This document shows positions 15,997 to 24,464 of a stretch of 64,000 bases of DNA, in pieces. Where the stretch lies: assembly GCA_018524345.1 (NCBI GenBank), contig JADQAZ010000001.1, positions 806,001 through 870,000 of the forward strand, read 5' to 3'. The notes under the pieces were generated by a model. It had not been told where the DNA came from. It saw only the letters and a list, made by a program, of their open reading frames with translations, and did no database searches. Origin of the DNA: Harenicola maris (GTDB taxonomy: Bacteria; Pseudomonadota; Alphaproteobacteria; Rhodobacterales; Rhodobacteraceae). Every line of letters starts with the position of its first letter. The first letter of the stretch is position 1. The position numbers and the translations under genes are program-made.

Positions 15997-16995
15997 ATGA
16001 CCTTTGCTTCCATCATCGTCCCCGCCTTCAACGTCGAAAAGACCCTCGCCCAAACCCTTGAGGCTCTGCAGGCGCAAACCTACGCCGCCTTCGAGATTAT
16101 CATCGTCGATGACGGCTCCACCGATGGCACCCTGCAAATCGCCGAAGGCTTCGCCAAAGACAGCCGCATCCGCATCGTGCAGCAGGCCAACCGCGGCCTC
16201 GCCGGCGCACGCAACACAGGCATCCACGCGGCCCGCGGCGATGTGATCGGTTTTTGCGATGCCGATGACATCTGGGTGCCCAAGAAACTGGCCCGCCATG
16301 TGGCCCATCTTGAGGCCAACCCAAAGGTCGGCGTCTCCTTCTCCGGCTCTGCCCTGACGGATGACGACGGCGTGCTGACAGGTCAAGCACAGCGCCCGCA
16401 GCTGCGCAATATCGCGGCGGCCAATATCTTCAAACGCAACCCCGTCGGCAACGGCTCCGCCGCCGTGATCCGCCGCGCGGCCCTCGATGCCATCGCCTAC
16501 CGCCCGAAATGCGAGCCAACCCGCAGCTGGTATTTCGACGAAACCTTCCGCCAGTCAGAGGACATCGAATGCTGGCTGCGCATGTCCCTTTCCACCGATT
16601 GGGAGTTCGAGGGGATCACCGGCCTGCTGACCCACTACCGCATCAACGCAGGCGGCCTTTCCGCCAATACCGACCGCCAGCACGCGGCGTGGGAACGTAT
16701 GGTCTCCAAACTCTCGCCTCTGAACCCCGCGTTTTTCTGGGTCAACACCCCCGCCGCGCGGGCCTACCAACTGCGCTACCTCAGCCGCCGCGCCGTCAGC
16801 GACCTTGACGGCCCCCGCGCGACAAAGCTCATCCGCGCCGCCATCGCCCAGTCCCGCGCCCCCCTGATCGAGGAGCCGGTGAAAACTGCCGTCACCTTCG
16901 GCGCGGCCCTTGCCCTGTCGGTCTTTGGCCCCGCCGCCCTGAAACGCGTCATGGGCTTTGCTCAGGGCCTGCGCACATCGGGGGCACAGTCATGA
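15997..16995 (+). CDS. Family 2 glycosyltransferase (EPS locus, second)
   Basis: This 332-aa GT2 enzyme starts FASIIVPAFNVEKTLAQTLE and shows IIVDDGSTDGT, RGLAGARNTGI and the DxD motif FCDADDIWVPKKL. The acceptor motif QSEDIECWLRMS occupies the usual ED position. The last 60 residues contain a hydrophobic helix (VTFGAALALSVFGPAALK). It shares its layout with the preceding glycosyltransferase, so the two may be old duplicates that now add different sugars. A CTAAGGAACC ribosome site precedes the start. Its stop overlaps the ATG of the next gene. Confidence 0.9.
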   Translation: MTFASIIVPAFNVEKTLAQTLEALQAQTYAAFEIIIVDDGSTDGTLQIAEGFAKDSRIRIVQQANRGLAGARNTGIHAARGDVIGFCDADDIWVPKKLARHVAHLEANPKVGVSFSGSALTDDDGVLTGQAQRPQLRNIAAANIFKRNPVGNGSAAVIRRAALDAIAYRPKCEPTRSWYFDETFRQSEDIECWLRMSLSTDWEFEGITGLLTHYRINAGGLSANTDRQHAAWERMVSKLSPLNPAFFWVNTPAARAYQLRYLSRRAVSDLDGPRATKLIRAAIAQSRAPLIEEPVKTAVTFGAALALSVFGPAALKRVMGFAQGLRTSGAQS

Positions 16996-18011
16996 ACAAA
17001 CCCCGCATCATCCACCTTGTCGATGACACCACCGCAGGCGGCGTCACCCGCGTTCTGGACCACCTGTTGACCGCCCCCGCCTTGGGCGCGCTGGCGGACC
17101 ATTCCCTGCAGGTCATCGACCGCAAATCCACCCTGCCGCCGCGCCTCAAGGCCGATGTGATCGTCTCCCACCTCGCCATAAGCTGGCGTCTGCTGCCGAT
17201 GCTGGCGCTTCTGCGGCTGTGCCACCCCAAGGCCGCTCTGGTCCATGTGGAGCACAGCTATACCCAAGGCTTCGTGGCCGAAAACGTGCCAAAGCAGAAA
17301 CGCTTCTACACCCTGCTGCGCAGGGCTTATGCCCTGTTCGACCGCGTCGTCGCCGTCAGCGAGGCACAGGGCGACTGGCTGGTCGGCAGCACCGCCGTCA
17401 AACCCGGCGCCCTGCAGGTGATCTGCTCCTGCGTCGACCTGTCCGATTTCCGCGCCATCGAGGCACCGCAGGGCAAACCCCGCGTCATCGGCGCCATTGG
17501 CCGGCTTGACCGTCAAAAGGGCTTCGACACCCTGATCAAGGCCTTCACCCGCATCCCCGATCCGGACATCTCCCTGCATATCTTTGGCGAGGGAGAGGAA
17601 GAGCCCGCCCTGCGCGCCCTCGCAAAACAGGACAGCCGCATCCATTTTCGCGGCTTCACCGATCCGATTGCCGCCATGGAACAGGTCGACGCCGTCGCCA
17701 TGCCCTCCCGCTGGGAGGCCTACGGCATCGTCGCGGTCGAGGCACTTTCGGCACAGCGCCAACTCCTCGTGAACACACAGGACGGGCTGCAAGACCACAT
17801 CCCCTACGGCGCCCTCGCCGTGCCGGATGACGAGGTCGCCACATGGAAACAACAGATCGAAATGCTCACCCTGACCGACCCCGCAACCCTACGCCCCCCA
17901 CAACGCAGCCCCTCAGGCTTCGAGACCCAATTCGCCCGCGGCTGGCGCGAACTCCTCGACGACATCCTGCAGGGCGAGGCCTGCAAGGTAATCGGCCAAA
18001 AACACGCCTAA
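16992..18011 (+). CDS. Family 4 (group 1) glycosyltransferase
   Basis: This 339-aa GT-B enzyme begins RIIHLVDDTTAGGVTRVLDHLL with the glycine-rich acceptor-side loop of the GT4 family. The C-terminal half has VIGAIGRLDRQKGFDTLIKA, HIFGEGEEEPALRALA and the nucleotide-sugar motif MPSRWEAYGIVAVEALS, where the conserved EX7E glutamates lie. It is a retaining transferase that should complete the repeat unit on the cytoplasmic face. The start overlaps the previous stop (ATGA), and it is the last gene of the plus-strand polysaccharide run. Confidence 0.9.
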   Translation: MNKPRIIHLVDDTTAGGVTRVLDHLLTAPALGALADHSLQVIDRKSTLPPRLKADVIVSHLAISWRLLPMLALLRLCHPKAALVHVEHSYTQGFVAENVPKQKRFYTLLRRAYALFDRVVAVSEAQGDWLVGSTAVKPGALQVICSCVDLSDFRAIEAPQGKPRVIGAIGRLDRQKGFDTLIKAFTRIPDPDISLHIFGEGEEEPALRALAKQDSRIHFRGFTDPIAAMEQVDAVAMPSRWEAYGIVAVEALSAQRQLLVNTQDGLQDHIPYGALAVPDDEVATWKQQIEMLTLTDPATLRPPQRSPSGFETQFARGWRELLDDILQGEACKVIGQKHA

Positions 18012-18024
18012 CCCACAGCACCCC

Positions 18025-18046
18025 CTTTGCGCCCCAGGGCGCAAAG
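18025..18046 (+). terminator. Hairpin after the glycosyltransferase operon
   Basis: CTTTGCGCC and GGCGCAAAG form a perfect 9-bp stem with loop CCAG, 14 bases after the last glycosyltransferase stop. An A-run rather than a T-run follows, so termination may be weak or Rho-assisted. Confidence 0.45.
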
Positions 18047-18125
18047 AAAACCCTGCCAAGGCAGCGATGTCTGTTTGGGAAAGGGGCAAAAGACGCAGGG
18101 CCAAGGGTGTCATAGGACCAAAAAA

Positions 18126-18150
18126 TAAAAGCCTCCTTGCGGAGGCTTTG
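18126..18150 (-). terminator. Terminator downstream of tRNA-Asn
   Basis: Read on the minus strand, AAGCCTCC-GCAA-GGAGGCTT forms a perfect stem with a GCAA tetraloop and is followed by TTATTTTTT, a good intrinsic terminator for the tRNA. Confidence 0.8.
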
Positions 18151-18181
18151 CCATAAATCCCTGCGATCTAAAGGGGATTTT

Positions 18182-18256
18182 TGGCTCCGACGGTAGGGAT
18201 CGAACCTACGACCAATTGATTAACAGTCAACTGCTCTACCGCTGAGCTACGTCGGA
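18182..18256 (-). tRNA. tRNA-Asn (GTT)
   Basis: The minus strand folds as a complete cloverleaf: acceptor TCCGACG pairing with CGTCGGA, D-arm AGCTCAGCGGTAGAGCA, anticodon loop CTGTTAA with GTT, and T-arm with GGTTCGATCCC. The 3' CCA is encoded (TGG at 18182-18184). It is followed by an intrinsic terminator and appears to be a single-gene transcript. Confidence 0.95.
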
Positions 18257-18310
18257 ACACTGGCGGCGGATATAGCAACGGCTTTCGGGGGCGTCCAGAT
18301 GAAATCGCCC

Positions 18311-19207
18311 CTAGGAGCGGATAAATTTCACATCGGCCGAAAGTGGCCCCTCGGCACTGACTTTTCTGCGGCTGTGCAGGTCGATCAGATGGGCCAGAAC
18401 ATTGCGCGTTGCGGCGGGCAACAGGGCGGGGTTCACCTCTGTATATATGCGCTCGGCAAGGGCAGGGGCGGCGGCGGGGCCATGGGCAAGGGCCTCGAGG
18501 ATCTGCGCCTCGCGGCTCATCCGGTGATCAATCAGCCATTGCAGGCGGGCGGCAGGATCGCTCACCGGATCGCCGTGCCCGGGATAGAACACCCGCGCAG
18601 GCACCTCCTGCATCCGGCGGCAACTGTGCATAAAGGCCGTCAGGTCGCCATCGGGCGGCGAGACCATGGAAGAAGCCCATCCCATCACATGATCACCGGT
18701 AAACACCGCATCCTGCCAGACAAAGCTCAGATGATTGGCGATATGCCCCGGCGTCCACAGCGCCCGCAGGGCCCAGCCGTCCCCCTCTACCAAGGCGCCA
18801 TCCTCCAGCAAATGGTCCGGCGCAAAATCGCGATCGATTCCCTCGCCGCCGCCGGCAAGCCCGCTCTCGGCCAGAGCCTCCATCACAGGGCTGCGCCCCT
18901 TAAGGTGATCGCCAAAGGCATAGCTCGGCGCGCCTGTCTCCTGCGACACAAGGCGGGCGAGGGGGGAGTGATCCAGATGGCTATGGGTCAGCAGAATATG
19001 CGTGATCCGCTGCCCCGGCTGCACGGCGGCCAGAATCGCCTCCAGATGCGCGGGCAGGGCAGGGCCGGGGTCAATCACCGCCAGCTCCCGCTCCCCCAGC
19101 AGATAGGTGTTGGTGCCGGTGAAGGTCATGGGCGAGGGGTTGGGCGCCAGAATGCGCCGCAATCCGGGCTCCAGCAGCACAGGCTCTTTGGGCGTTACGT
19201 CTTCCAT
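18311..19207 (-). CDS. MBL-fold metallo-hydrolase
   Basis: This 298-aa protein has the metallo-beta-lactamase metal motif THSHLDHSPLA, a later TPGHIANHLSF, FTGDHVMGW with the bridging Asp, and FYPGHGDPV. A C-terminal winged-helix-like segment (EAQILEALAHGPAAAPALAERIY) matches the LACTB2-like subgroup. These are hydrolases of thioesters, phosphodiesters or RNA ends; the substrate here is unknown. ATG at 19207 is preferred over the longer open frame (to 19270) because GGGAGGGAG lies just before it. It is divergent from a histidine kinase gene. Confidence 0.88.
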   Translation of the reverse strand: MEDVTPKEPVLLEPGLRRILAPNPSPMTFTGTNTYLLGERELAVIDPGPALPAHLEAILAAVQPGQRITHILLTHSHLDHSPLARLVSQETGAPSYAFGDHLKGRSPVMEALAESGLAGGGEGIDRDFAPDHLLEDGALVEGDGWALRALWTPGHIANHLSFVWQDAVFTGDHVMGWASSMVSPPDGDLTAFMHSCRRMQEVPARVFYPGHGDPVSDPAARLQWLIDHRMSREAQILEALAHGPAAAPALAERIYTEVNPALLPAATRNVLAHLIDLHSRRKVSAEGPLSADVKFIRS

Positions 19208-19268
19208 CTCTCCCTCCCACAGGCAAAAAACGGTTTCGCCCACAAGGGCACCGCAGTAGGGTTGTGCC

Positions 19269-20597
19269 ATGGATGCATCCTGGCTGAAACAGTATATGCC
19301 GCGCGGCCTTTATGGCCGGGCTGCGCTGATTCTTCTGCTGCCGGTGGTGGCGATGCAACTGGTTGTGGCGGTTGTCTTTATCCAGCGACACTTCAACGAT
19401 GTCACACGCCAGATGACGGGCACCCTTGTGCAGGAACTCACGCTCATCGCGGCGCAGGTCGAGGCCGCCCCCGATGCCGACTCCGCCCTTGCCCAAACCG
19501 CCGAGGCCACCGCAACCCTTGGCTTTGACGTCACCCTCCCGGCAGAGCCGATGCGCGGCTACCTGCGCTACTTCTACGACCTCTCCGGCAAAACCGTCTT
19601 TGCCGAGTTGCGCCGCAAATTGCCCGCGGTGCAATCGGTCCACCTGACCGAAAGCTCCCGCCGCGTTGCGGTGCAGATGGAAACCCTGCATGGCCCCATG
19701 ACCCTGCGCTTTGACCGCCGCAAGGTCTCGGCGGCCAACCCGCACCAGCTTCTGGTGCTGATGCTGGTGATCGGGCTGGTCATGTCGGCCATCGCCTTCA
19801 TCTACCTGCGCAACCAATTGCGCCCGATCACCCGCCTTGCCACAGCGGCAGAGGGCTTCGGCAAGGGCCGCATGGTGCCCTACCGCCCCTCCGGCGCGCT
19901 GGAGGTCCGCGCCGCAGGCAATGCCTTCCTCGACATGCGCGCGCGGATCGAACGGCAAACCCAACAACGCACGCTGATGCTCTCGGGCGTCAGCCACGAT
20001 CTGCGCACCCCACTCACAAGGCTCAAACTCGGCCTCTCCATGCTTGATGGCGGCGATACGGCGGATAAGGCCGAACTCGCCCATGACCTTGAGGAGATGG
20101 AGGCCATGCTCGACGCCTTCCTCGATTTCGCAAGGGGCGAGGGGGTCGGCGATCCGGAGCCGACAAACCCCGCAGAACTCGCCAATCTCGCCGTGTCCAA
20201 AGCCCGCCGTATCGGCGATGTCACCCTGCACCTCGGCGCGGGCACAGAGGAAACCCTCGTGCCCCTGCGCCCCCTTGCCGTGGAACGCGCCCTCGGCAAC
20301 CTGATCTCCAACGCCCTGCGCTACGCTGGACGCGCGGCGGTCACTGTGGACCTGACCGACAGAACCCTGCGCTTCTGGGTCGAGGACGATGGCCCCGGCA
20401 TTCCGGCCGACAAACGCGAAGAGGCCCTGCGCCCCTTCACCCGCCTCGACGAGGCCCGCAACCAGAACAAAGGCTCCGGCGTCGGCCTCGGCCTCTCCAT
20501 TGCGCTGGACGTGGCCCGAAGCCACGGCGGCATGCTCCGCCTCGGCCAAAGCGCCGACCTCGGCGGGCTCAAGGTCGAATTGGTCCTCCCCCGCTAA
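19269..20597 (+). CDS. EnvZ-type sensor histidine kinase
   Basis: This 442-aa membrane kinase has TM1 near residues 18-40, a periplasmic region of about 120 residues, TM2 near 160-180 and a HAMP linker (RNQLRPITRLATAAEGFGKG). The H-box VSHDLRTPLTRLKL places the phospho-His at residue 243. The ATPase domain shows the N-box NLISNALRYAG, DDGPGI, the F-box RPFTRLDEARN and GSGVGLGLSIA. This layout matches EnvZ-like partners of OmpR regulators. No regulator gene lies beside it in this window, so its partner must be elsewhere. Confidence 0.92.
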   Translation: MDASWLKQYMPRGLYGRAALILLLPVVAMQLVVAVVFIQRHFNDVTRQMTGTLVQELTLIAAQVEAAPDADSALAQTAEATATLGFDVTLPAEPMRGYLRYFYDLSGKTVFAELRRKLPAVQSVHLTESSRRVAVQMETLHGPMTLRFDRRKVSAANPHQLLVLMLVIGLVMSAIAFIYLRNQLRPITRLATAAEGFGKGRMVPYRPSGALEVRAAGNAFLDMRARIERQTQQRTLMLSGVSHDLRTPLTRLKLGLSMLDGGDTADKAELAHDLEEMEAMLDAFLDFARGEGVGDPEPTNPAELANLAVSKARRIGDVTLHLGAGTEETLVPLRPLAVERALGNLISNALRYAGRAAVTVDLTDRTLRFWVEDDGPGIPADKREEALRPFTRLDEARNQNKGSGVGLGLSIALDVARSHGGMLRLGQSADLGGLKVELVLPR

Positions 20598-20609
20598 CCC
20601 CGCGCGCCC

Positions 20610-20650
20610 AGACTTTTGAAAAAGTCTGATCCAAATTCTTCAAAGAATTT
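20610..20650. repeat. Double-hairpin intergenic repeat, copy 1
   Basis: Two small palindromes lie in tandem: AGACTTTTGAAAAAGTCT at 20610-20627 and AAATTCTTCAAAGAATTT at 20633-20650. The same two-palindrome arrangement with near-identical flanks (CCCAGACTTTTG...TCCAAAT) recurs at 56963-57003. Both follow the stop of a plus-strand gene by about 12-20 bases. Confidence 0.7.
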
Positions 20651-20763
20651 GCCGCCCCGACGCAACGGTCTGGGACCCATCGCAGGGGACACCGCCCAAT
20701 CAAACCCGCGCCCGCCAGCTTTGTACCTAGAATTTCCCCGTTCCCCTTGGTAATGAAGGCCAC

Positions 20764-21042
20764 ATGACTGATCTGATGCAAATCAAAAGCGACCGCCTCA
20801 AGGCCATCCGCCTCGGGCGCAAAATCGGGCGGCCCAAGCTTGCCAAGCTGACGGGCCTGACAGAGCGCCGTTTGGCGAAAATCGAAACCGAGGCCACATT
20901 TGCATTGCCCAGATCCACGGTGGCAAAGCTTTCCGGCGCGCTTCAGGTGCCCGAACTGACCCTGACGGGCGAGCTTCCGGTGACCGAGGAGGATCTGAAC
21001 CCGGTTCAGAATACCCAATGCACCAGCGGGTGCTGCGGCTAA
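20764..21042 (+). CDS. XRE-type helix-turn-helix protein with cysteine-rich tail
   Basis: This 92-aa protein starts MTDLMQIKSDRLKAIRLG. A helix-turn-helix core (IGRPKLAKLTGLTERRLAKIE, residues about 21-42) is followed by STVAKLSGALQVPELTLTG, the usual XRE/Cro layout. The DNA-binding domain fills nearly the whole protein. The C terminus is unusual: QCTSGCCG puts three cysteines in the last seven residues, which could bind a metal or respond to redox state. It follows the EnvZ-type kinase after the double-hairpin repeat and is probably expressed separately. Its target is not evident. Confidence 0.75.
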   Translation: MTDLMQIKSDRLKAIRLGRKIGRPKLAKLTGLTERRLAKIETEATFALPRSTVAKLSGALQVPELTLTGELPVTEEDLNPVQNTQCTSGCCG

Positions 21043-21093
21043 AGCCCGCCAACCACAGCCCGCCTTAACAGGCAGCCTTCTGGCATTCGGCGC

Positions 21094-22113
21094 CTATTCC
21101 CCGTCGCCATCCCCGTCGTTCTGCGGCCCAAGGGCCGCGCCCTGCGCGCGCTGGAACACCACCCCATGGGCGGGCACATCCCGCGCGCCTTCCTTGCGCA
21201 GGCTGTCGATCTCGGCGGCAAGGGCCACGGTCAGGCCCGCGGCCTCCGCCTCGGCGGCGACAAATTCCATCCGGTGCTGATACCGGGCAGAGGGTTGCAG
21301 CCGGAACCCCGGCCCATCCTTATCAGGCCCATCCCCATCAGGCGCCGCCTCAAAGGTCGCAATGAACAGGCCAGCAGGCGCCAAAAGGTCGTGGATCAGG
21401 GCAAAGGTATGGCGCAGCTCGCCAAAGTAGTTGAACACCTCTGCCGCCGTCACAAGGTCAAACGGCCCCTCGGGAAGGTCCTCCGCCTTGGAAATATCAC
21501 CCTGCATCAGGCGATCATAACCGCCCCGCGCCTCGGCCAGCCGCAGCATCTCGCCCGAGATATCCACCCCGACCAAACCGCCCTTACCCGCCCGCGGCCG
21601 CAGATGCGGCAGGCACAGGCCCGTGCCACAGCCCAGATCCAACACACGGTAATCGGCCTCCAGCGGCAGGTCCATCGACAGCATCAAAAGCTCCATCGTC
21701 GCCGGCCCCTGATACCCGACAGAGGCCAGCCTCTCGTCAAAGGCATCGGCGCCGCGGTCAAACATATGCTGCACATATTCCATATCGGGGCGGGCAGGGG
21801 CCTCGCCCTTCACCGCCGCGCGAAACTGGTCAAGGGTGCTGGCGGGGGCGCCAAGGGCCTCGGCCCGGTCCAGCAATTCCAGCGCCTGTTCCACCGCCCC
21901 GTGCCCCGCCAGAATCGTCGCCAGATTGCTGCGCATCTGCCAATCCTCCGGCGCCATGGCAAAGACCTCGTCCCAAACCGCCAGCGCGCCCCATTTGTCT
22001 CCGGCCTGCATGGCGGCGGAATAGGCCCCCGCCGCGCGCCCCTTTGCGGCTTCAAGGGCCTCTTCGGGTGTCATATCCTTGGAAAACTCAACTTCGGTCT
22101 CACTGCCGCTCAT
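21094..22113 (-). CDS. TPR-containing SAM-dependent methyltransferase (paralogue 1)
   Basis: This 339-aa protein has an N-terminal TPR-like helical region (about residues 15-100: AYSAAMQAGDKWGALAVWDEVFAMAPED). A class I methyltransferase domain follows. Motif I is VLDLGCGTGLCLPHL, the acidic strand is GVDISGEMLRLAEARG, then LMQGDISKAEDLPEG and FDLVTAAEVFNYFGEL. The HMFDRGADAFDERLASVGY lead-in matches the COG4976 group. A related gene lies at 23129-24355, with the GntR regulator between them. The last 10 residues are Asp/Gly-rich. The methyl acceptor is unknown. Confidence 0.85.
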   Translation of the reverse strand: MSGSETEVEFSKDMTPEEALEAAKGRAAGAYSAAMQAGDKWGALAVWDEVFAMAPEDWQMRSNLATILAGHGAVEQALELLDRAEALGAPASTLDQFRAAVKGEAPARPDMEYVQHMFDRGADAFDERLASVGYQGPATMELLMLSMDLPLEADYRVLDLGCGTGLCLPHLRPRAGKGGLVGVDISGEMLRLAEARGGYDRLMQGDISKAEDLPEGPFDLVTAAEVFNYFGELRHTFALIHDLLAPAGLFIATFEAAPDGDGPDKDGPGFRLQPSARYQHRMEFVAAEAEAAGLTVALAAEIDSLRKEGARDVPAHGVVFQRAQGAALGPQNDGDGDGE

Positions 22114-22218
22114 GGCCGGTCCCTCCCTTGCTGAAATGCACTGCGATACGCCAAAGCGCCTAAAATTATCTGATAAAACAATTTACCCCGCCGCAGCCTA
22201 TCGGCCAATGCCCCACAA

Positions 22219-22243
22219 GAAAAGGGGCACCAAAGTGCCCCCC
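22219..22243 (-). terminator. Terminator of the GntR gene
   Basis: On the minus strand GGGGCAC and GTGCCCC form a 7-bp stem with a short loop, followed by TTTTC. It lies 33 bases beyond the GntR stop. Confidence 0.7.
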
Positions 22244-22275
22244 GATCCCTCTGTAAAACCTGCCCTGAAAGGCGC

Positions 22276-22989
22276 CTAGCGCAGCTCATCCATGGTCAGG
22301 GTCACGCGGTCGCCCACAAAAACCGTCTGGCCAAACTCGATCGGCATCCCGTCCTCGTCCACATTGACCGAAACAGAGCGGAGCAGCGGCGCACTTTCCG
22401 AGACCTTCAGATGCGCAGCGGTCGATCCCGTCGCGGCCTCTGCCGAGACGCGGGTCGAGGCGCGGGTGTAATCCTTCACGCCCAACCGCGCCAAAGCCTC
22501 GGTGATCGAGGAGGTATCCGCCAAAAGGTCCAGCAAGCCGGGAAACCGGTCGGCGGGGAACACGCTGTTGGCGATGGCAATCGGGGCGCGGTCGGCAAAG
22601 GACACGCCCTTGTAAACATGCACATTGGCCCCAGCAGGCAGGCCAAGGGCCTCCAGCTCGTCCTTGTCGGCGGGGCGGGTCTCCATCTTGAGAACAGCGC
22701 GATCCGGCACACGGCCCGCCGCCTCGACATTCTCGGAAAAGCGCACCCGGCGGCCAAGGGGGAAATCGGTCGGCTTCATCTCGACGAAAACACCGGCACC
22801 GCGGCGCGAGCGCACCAGACCGGAGGCCGCCATATCCGCAAGCGCCCGGCGCACAGTATGACGGTTAACAGAGAACCTTTCGGCCAAAACAGCCTCGGTG
22901 GGCAGTTTGCTGCCCGGTTGGTATTCGCCATCGGCGATTTCAACGGACAATGTATCCCGAATAGATTTCCAAATTGCCTTACGTGCCAT
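22276..22989 (-). CDS. GntR/HutC-family regulator (PhnF-like)
   Basis: This 237-aa regulator has an N-terminal winged helix (SIRDTLSVEIADGEYQPGSKLPTE, RFSVNRHTVRRALADM, RSRRGAGVFV). A UTRA ligand-binding domain follows from about residue 90 (LPAGANVHVYKGVSFADRAPIAIA, GMPIEFGQTVF). The sequence style is that of PhnF, which represses phosphonate-use genes, but no phn gene lies in this window. It may act elsewhere or on its methyltransferase neighbours. The 140-base gap upstream holds a perfect inverted repeat at 23107-23127 that could be its operator. Confidence 0.85.
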   Translation of the reverse strand: MARKAIWKSIRDTLSVEIADGEYQPGSKLPTEAVLAERFSVNRHTVRRALADMAASGLVRSRRGAGVFVEMKPTDFPLGRRVRFSENVEAAGRVPDRAVLKMETRPADKDELEALGLPAGANVHVYKGVSFADRAPIAIANSVFPADRFPGLLDLLADTSSITEALARLGVKDYTRASTRVSAEAATGSTAAHLKVSESAPLLRSVSVNVDEDGMPIEFGQTVFVGDRVTLTMDELR

Positions 22990-23093
22990 ATCTCACCCTT
23001 GCTAATTCGAGCACTCAACCTTTCCTGAAATTGGACCGATCCTCCCGAGAGTGCAGATGCATGATTTTTGGGCGTAGCAGACTTTTCGATCAA

Positions 23094-23127
23094 CCTGTCT
23101 ATTTGGTCAGGTTGGCTCAGAACCTGA
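23094..23127. promoter_or_regulatory. Inverted-repeat candidate operator upstream of the GntR gene
   Basis: TCAGGTT (23107-23113) and AACCTGA (23121-23127) are perfectly complementary around GGCTCAG. A further AACCTG at 23094-23099 gives three alternating copies of the half-site. The block lies directly after the stop of the upstream methyltransferase gene and about 120 bases before the GntR start. A role as a terminator is possible, but no T-tract is seen. Confidence 0.45.
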
Positions 23128-23128
23128 C

Positions 23129-24355
23129 TCAATCGAGGGGGAATGGCCGCGAAAGCAGGGTCACATCGGCCCGAACCCGATGCCCGTATTCCAGCCGTAG
23201 GGCGCGTCCGGCAAACAGGGTTTCATGGGCTAAACCAGCACTTTCAGAGAGTTTTCTCAGGTAATCGCCGCTATGGGCATAGCGGCCCGAGGGCCCAAGA
23301 TGCACCTCGCCCGCGCCCGCGGGGGGCGGCTCGGTGCTGATTATCACCCGCCCGGCGGGCGAAAGAGCGCGGGCAAAGCTGTCTAGCACAGGGGCCAGAT
23401 CGCCCAGATAGGTCAGAACATCGGCGCAATAGATCAAATCCACCTGCCCCTCGGGCAGGGGCATCGCCGTCACATCGCCCTCGGCAAGGGTGTCATAAAC
23501 CCCCCGCGCCTCCGCCTCGGCCAGAATGGCGGGGGAGAGGTCAATCCCGATCAACTGCCGCGCATAGGGCCGCAGAACGGGGCCCACCAAACCGGTGCCA
23601 CATCCGGCATCGACAACGACCAAATCCCCCGATCCTGCCCCCAGAACCGCCGCCAAAGCCTCCCGCGCCAGTTCCACGCCGCGATTGTCCAGCGCGGCAA
23701 GGTTGGCGTCATATCCGGCGGCGTTCTTGTCAAAAACCTGCCGCACCATCTGCGCGCTTTGCCGCGCGGGCATCGGCCCGGCCCCAAGGGCGGCAAGGCG
23801 GTGGTCGCGCTCGGCCCCGGGCTCTGACAGGCGGGCATAGGAATGGACAAAGGGCGCGGCCACCTGCGGATGGTTGAAATGGGTCAGAACCGTCGCTGCC
23901 TGCAACCAAGCGCCCGGATCATCGGGCACAGCCTCGCAATGGATCAGCAAACATTCCCCCGCCTGCGCCGGATCATCCCGCTCCAGCAGCATGATCGCCC
24001 GCCGCAAGGCGGTGTCTCCCTCCGCCGGATCCTGCGCCTGCGCCAAGGCAAAGCGCGCCAAAGCCTCCTCGGCCTCGCCCCGCGCCTTGGCCACAAGGCC
24101 CAGCGTATTGTGCAGCGTAAAACTCTCCATCCCCTCGGCAAGGGCGGTCTGTGCCACCACCAAAGCCCCTTGGCCATCGCCGCGATGGATCAGCAAATCA
24201 AGGGTCAGGTCAATCGCAGGCAGGTAAAAGGGATCACGCTCCAGCACCCCCGCGCAGGCCTGCAAGGCCCCCTCCACATCCCCCGCGGCTGCAAGAGCCA
24301 ACGCGGCCTCCAGCGCCCCGTCTTCGGCCGGTTCAAGCGGTCTCTGCGGCCCCAT
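23129..24355 (-). CDS. TPR-containing SAM-dependent methyltransferase (paralogue 2)
   Basis: This 408-aa protein has a long TPR-like N-terminal part (about residues 10-190: AALALAAAGDVEGALQACAGVLERDP). A class I methyltransferase follows with VVDAGCGTGLVGPVLRPYA, GIDLSPAILAEAEARGVY, LAEGDVTAMPLPEGQ and LIYCADVLTYLGDL. The linker MVRQVFDKNAAGYDANLAAL corresponds to HMFDRGADAFDERLASV in the gene at 21094. The shared fold and wording show the two are paralogues. ATG at 24355 has a G-rich ribosome site; starts at 24382 and 24412 lack one. Substrate unknown. Confidence 0.85.
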   Translation of the reverse strand: MGPQRPLEPAEDGALEAALALAAAGDVEGALQACAGVLERDPFYLPAIDLTLDLLIHRGDGQGALVVAQTALAEGMESFTLHNTLGLVAKARGEAEEALARFALAQAQDPAEGDTALRRAIMLLERDDPAQAGECLLIHCEAVPDDPGAWLQAATVLTHFNHPQVAAPFVHSYARLSEPGAERDHRLAALGAGPMPARQSAQMVRQVFDKNAAGYDANLAALDNRGVELAREALAAVLGAGSGDLVVVDAGCGTGLVGPVLRPYARQLIGIDLSPAILAEAEARGVYDTLAEGDVTAMPLPEGQVDLIYCADVLTYLGDLAPVLDSFARALSPAGRVIISTEPPPAGAGEVHLGPSGRYAHSGDYLRKLSESAGLAHETLFAGRALRLEYGHRVRADVTLLSRPFPLD

Positions 24356-24464
24356 GCGCCCCCCCCGAATTGCATTCGGCATAAGGGTAAACCGCAGGGC
24401 CCCATAGATCAAAGCCCTAGATCACCATGCCGCCACAGGGCCACAGGCCCGCGGGCATGGCGGG

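Noticed and set aside
22276-22989. Phosphonate-use cluster implied by the PhnF-like regulator
   Set aside because: No phnG-M or C-P lyase-like gene occurs within the window.
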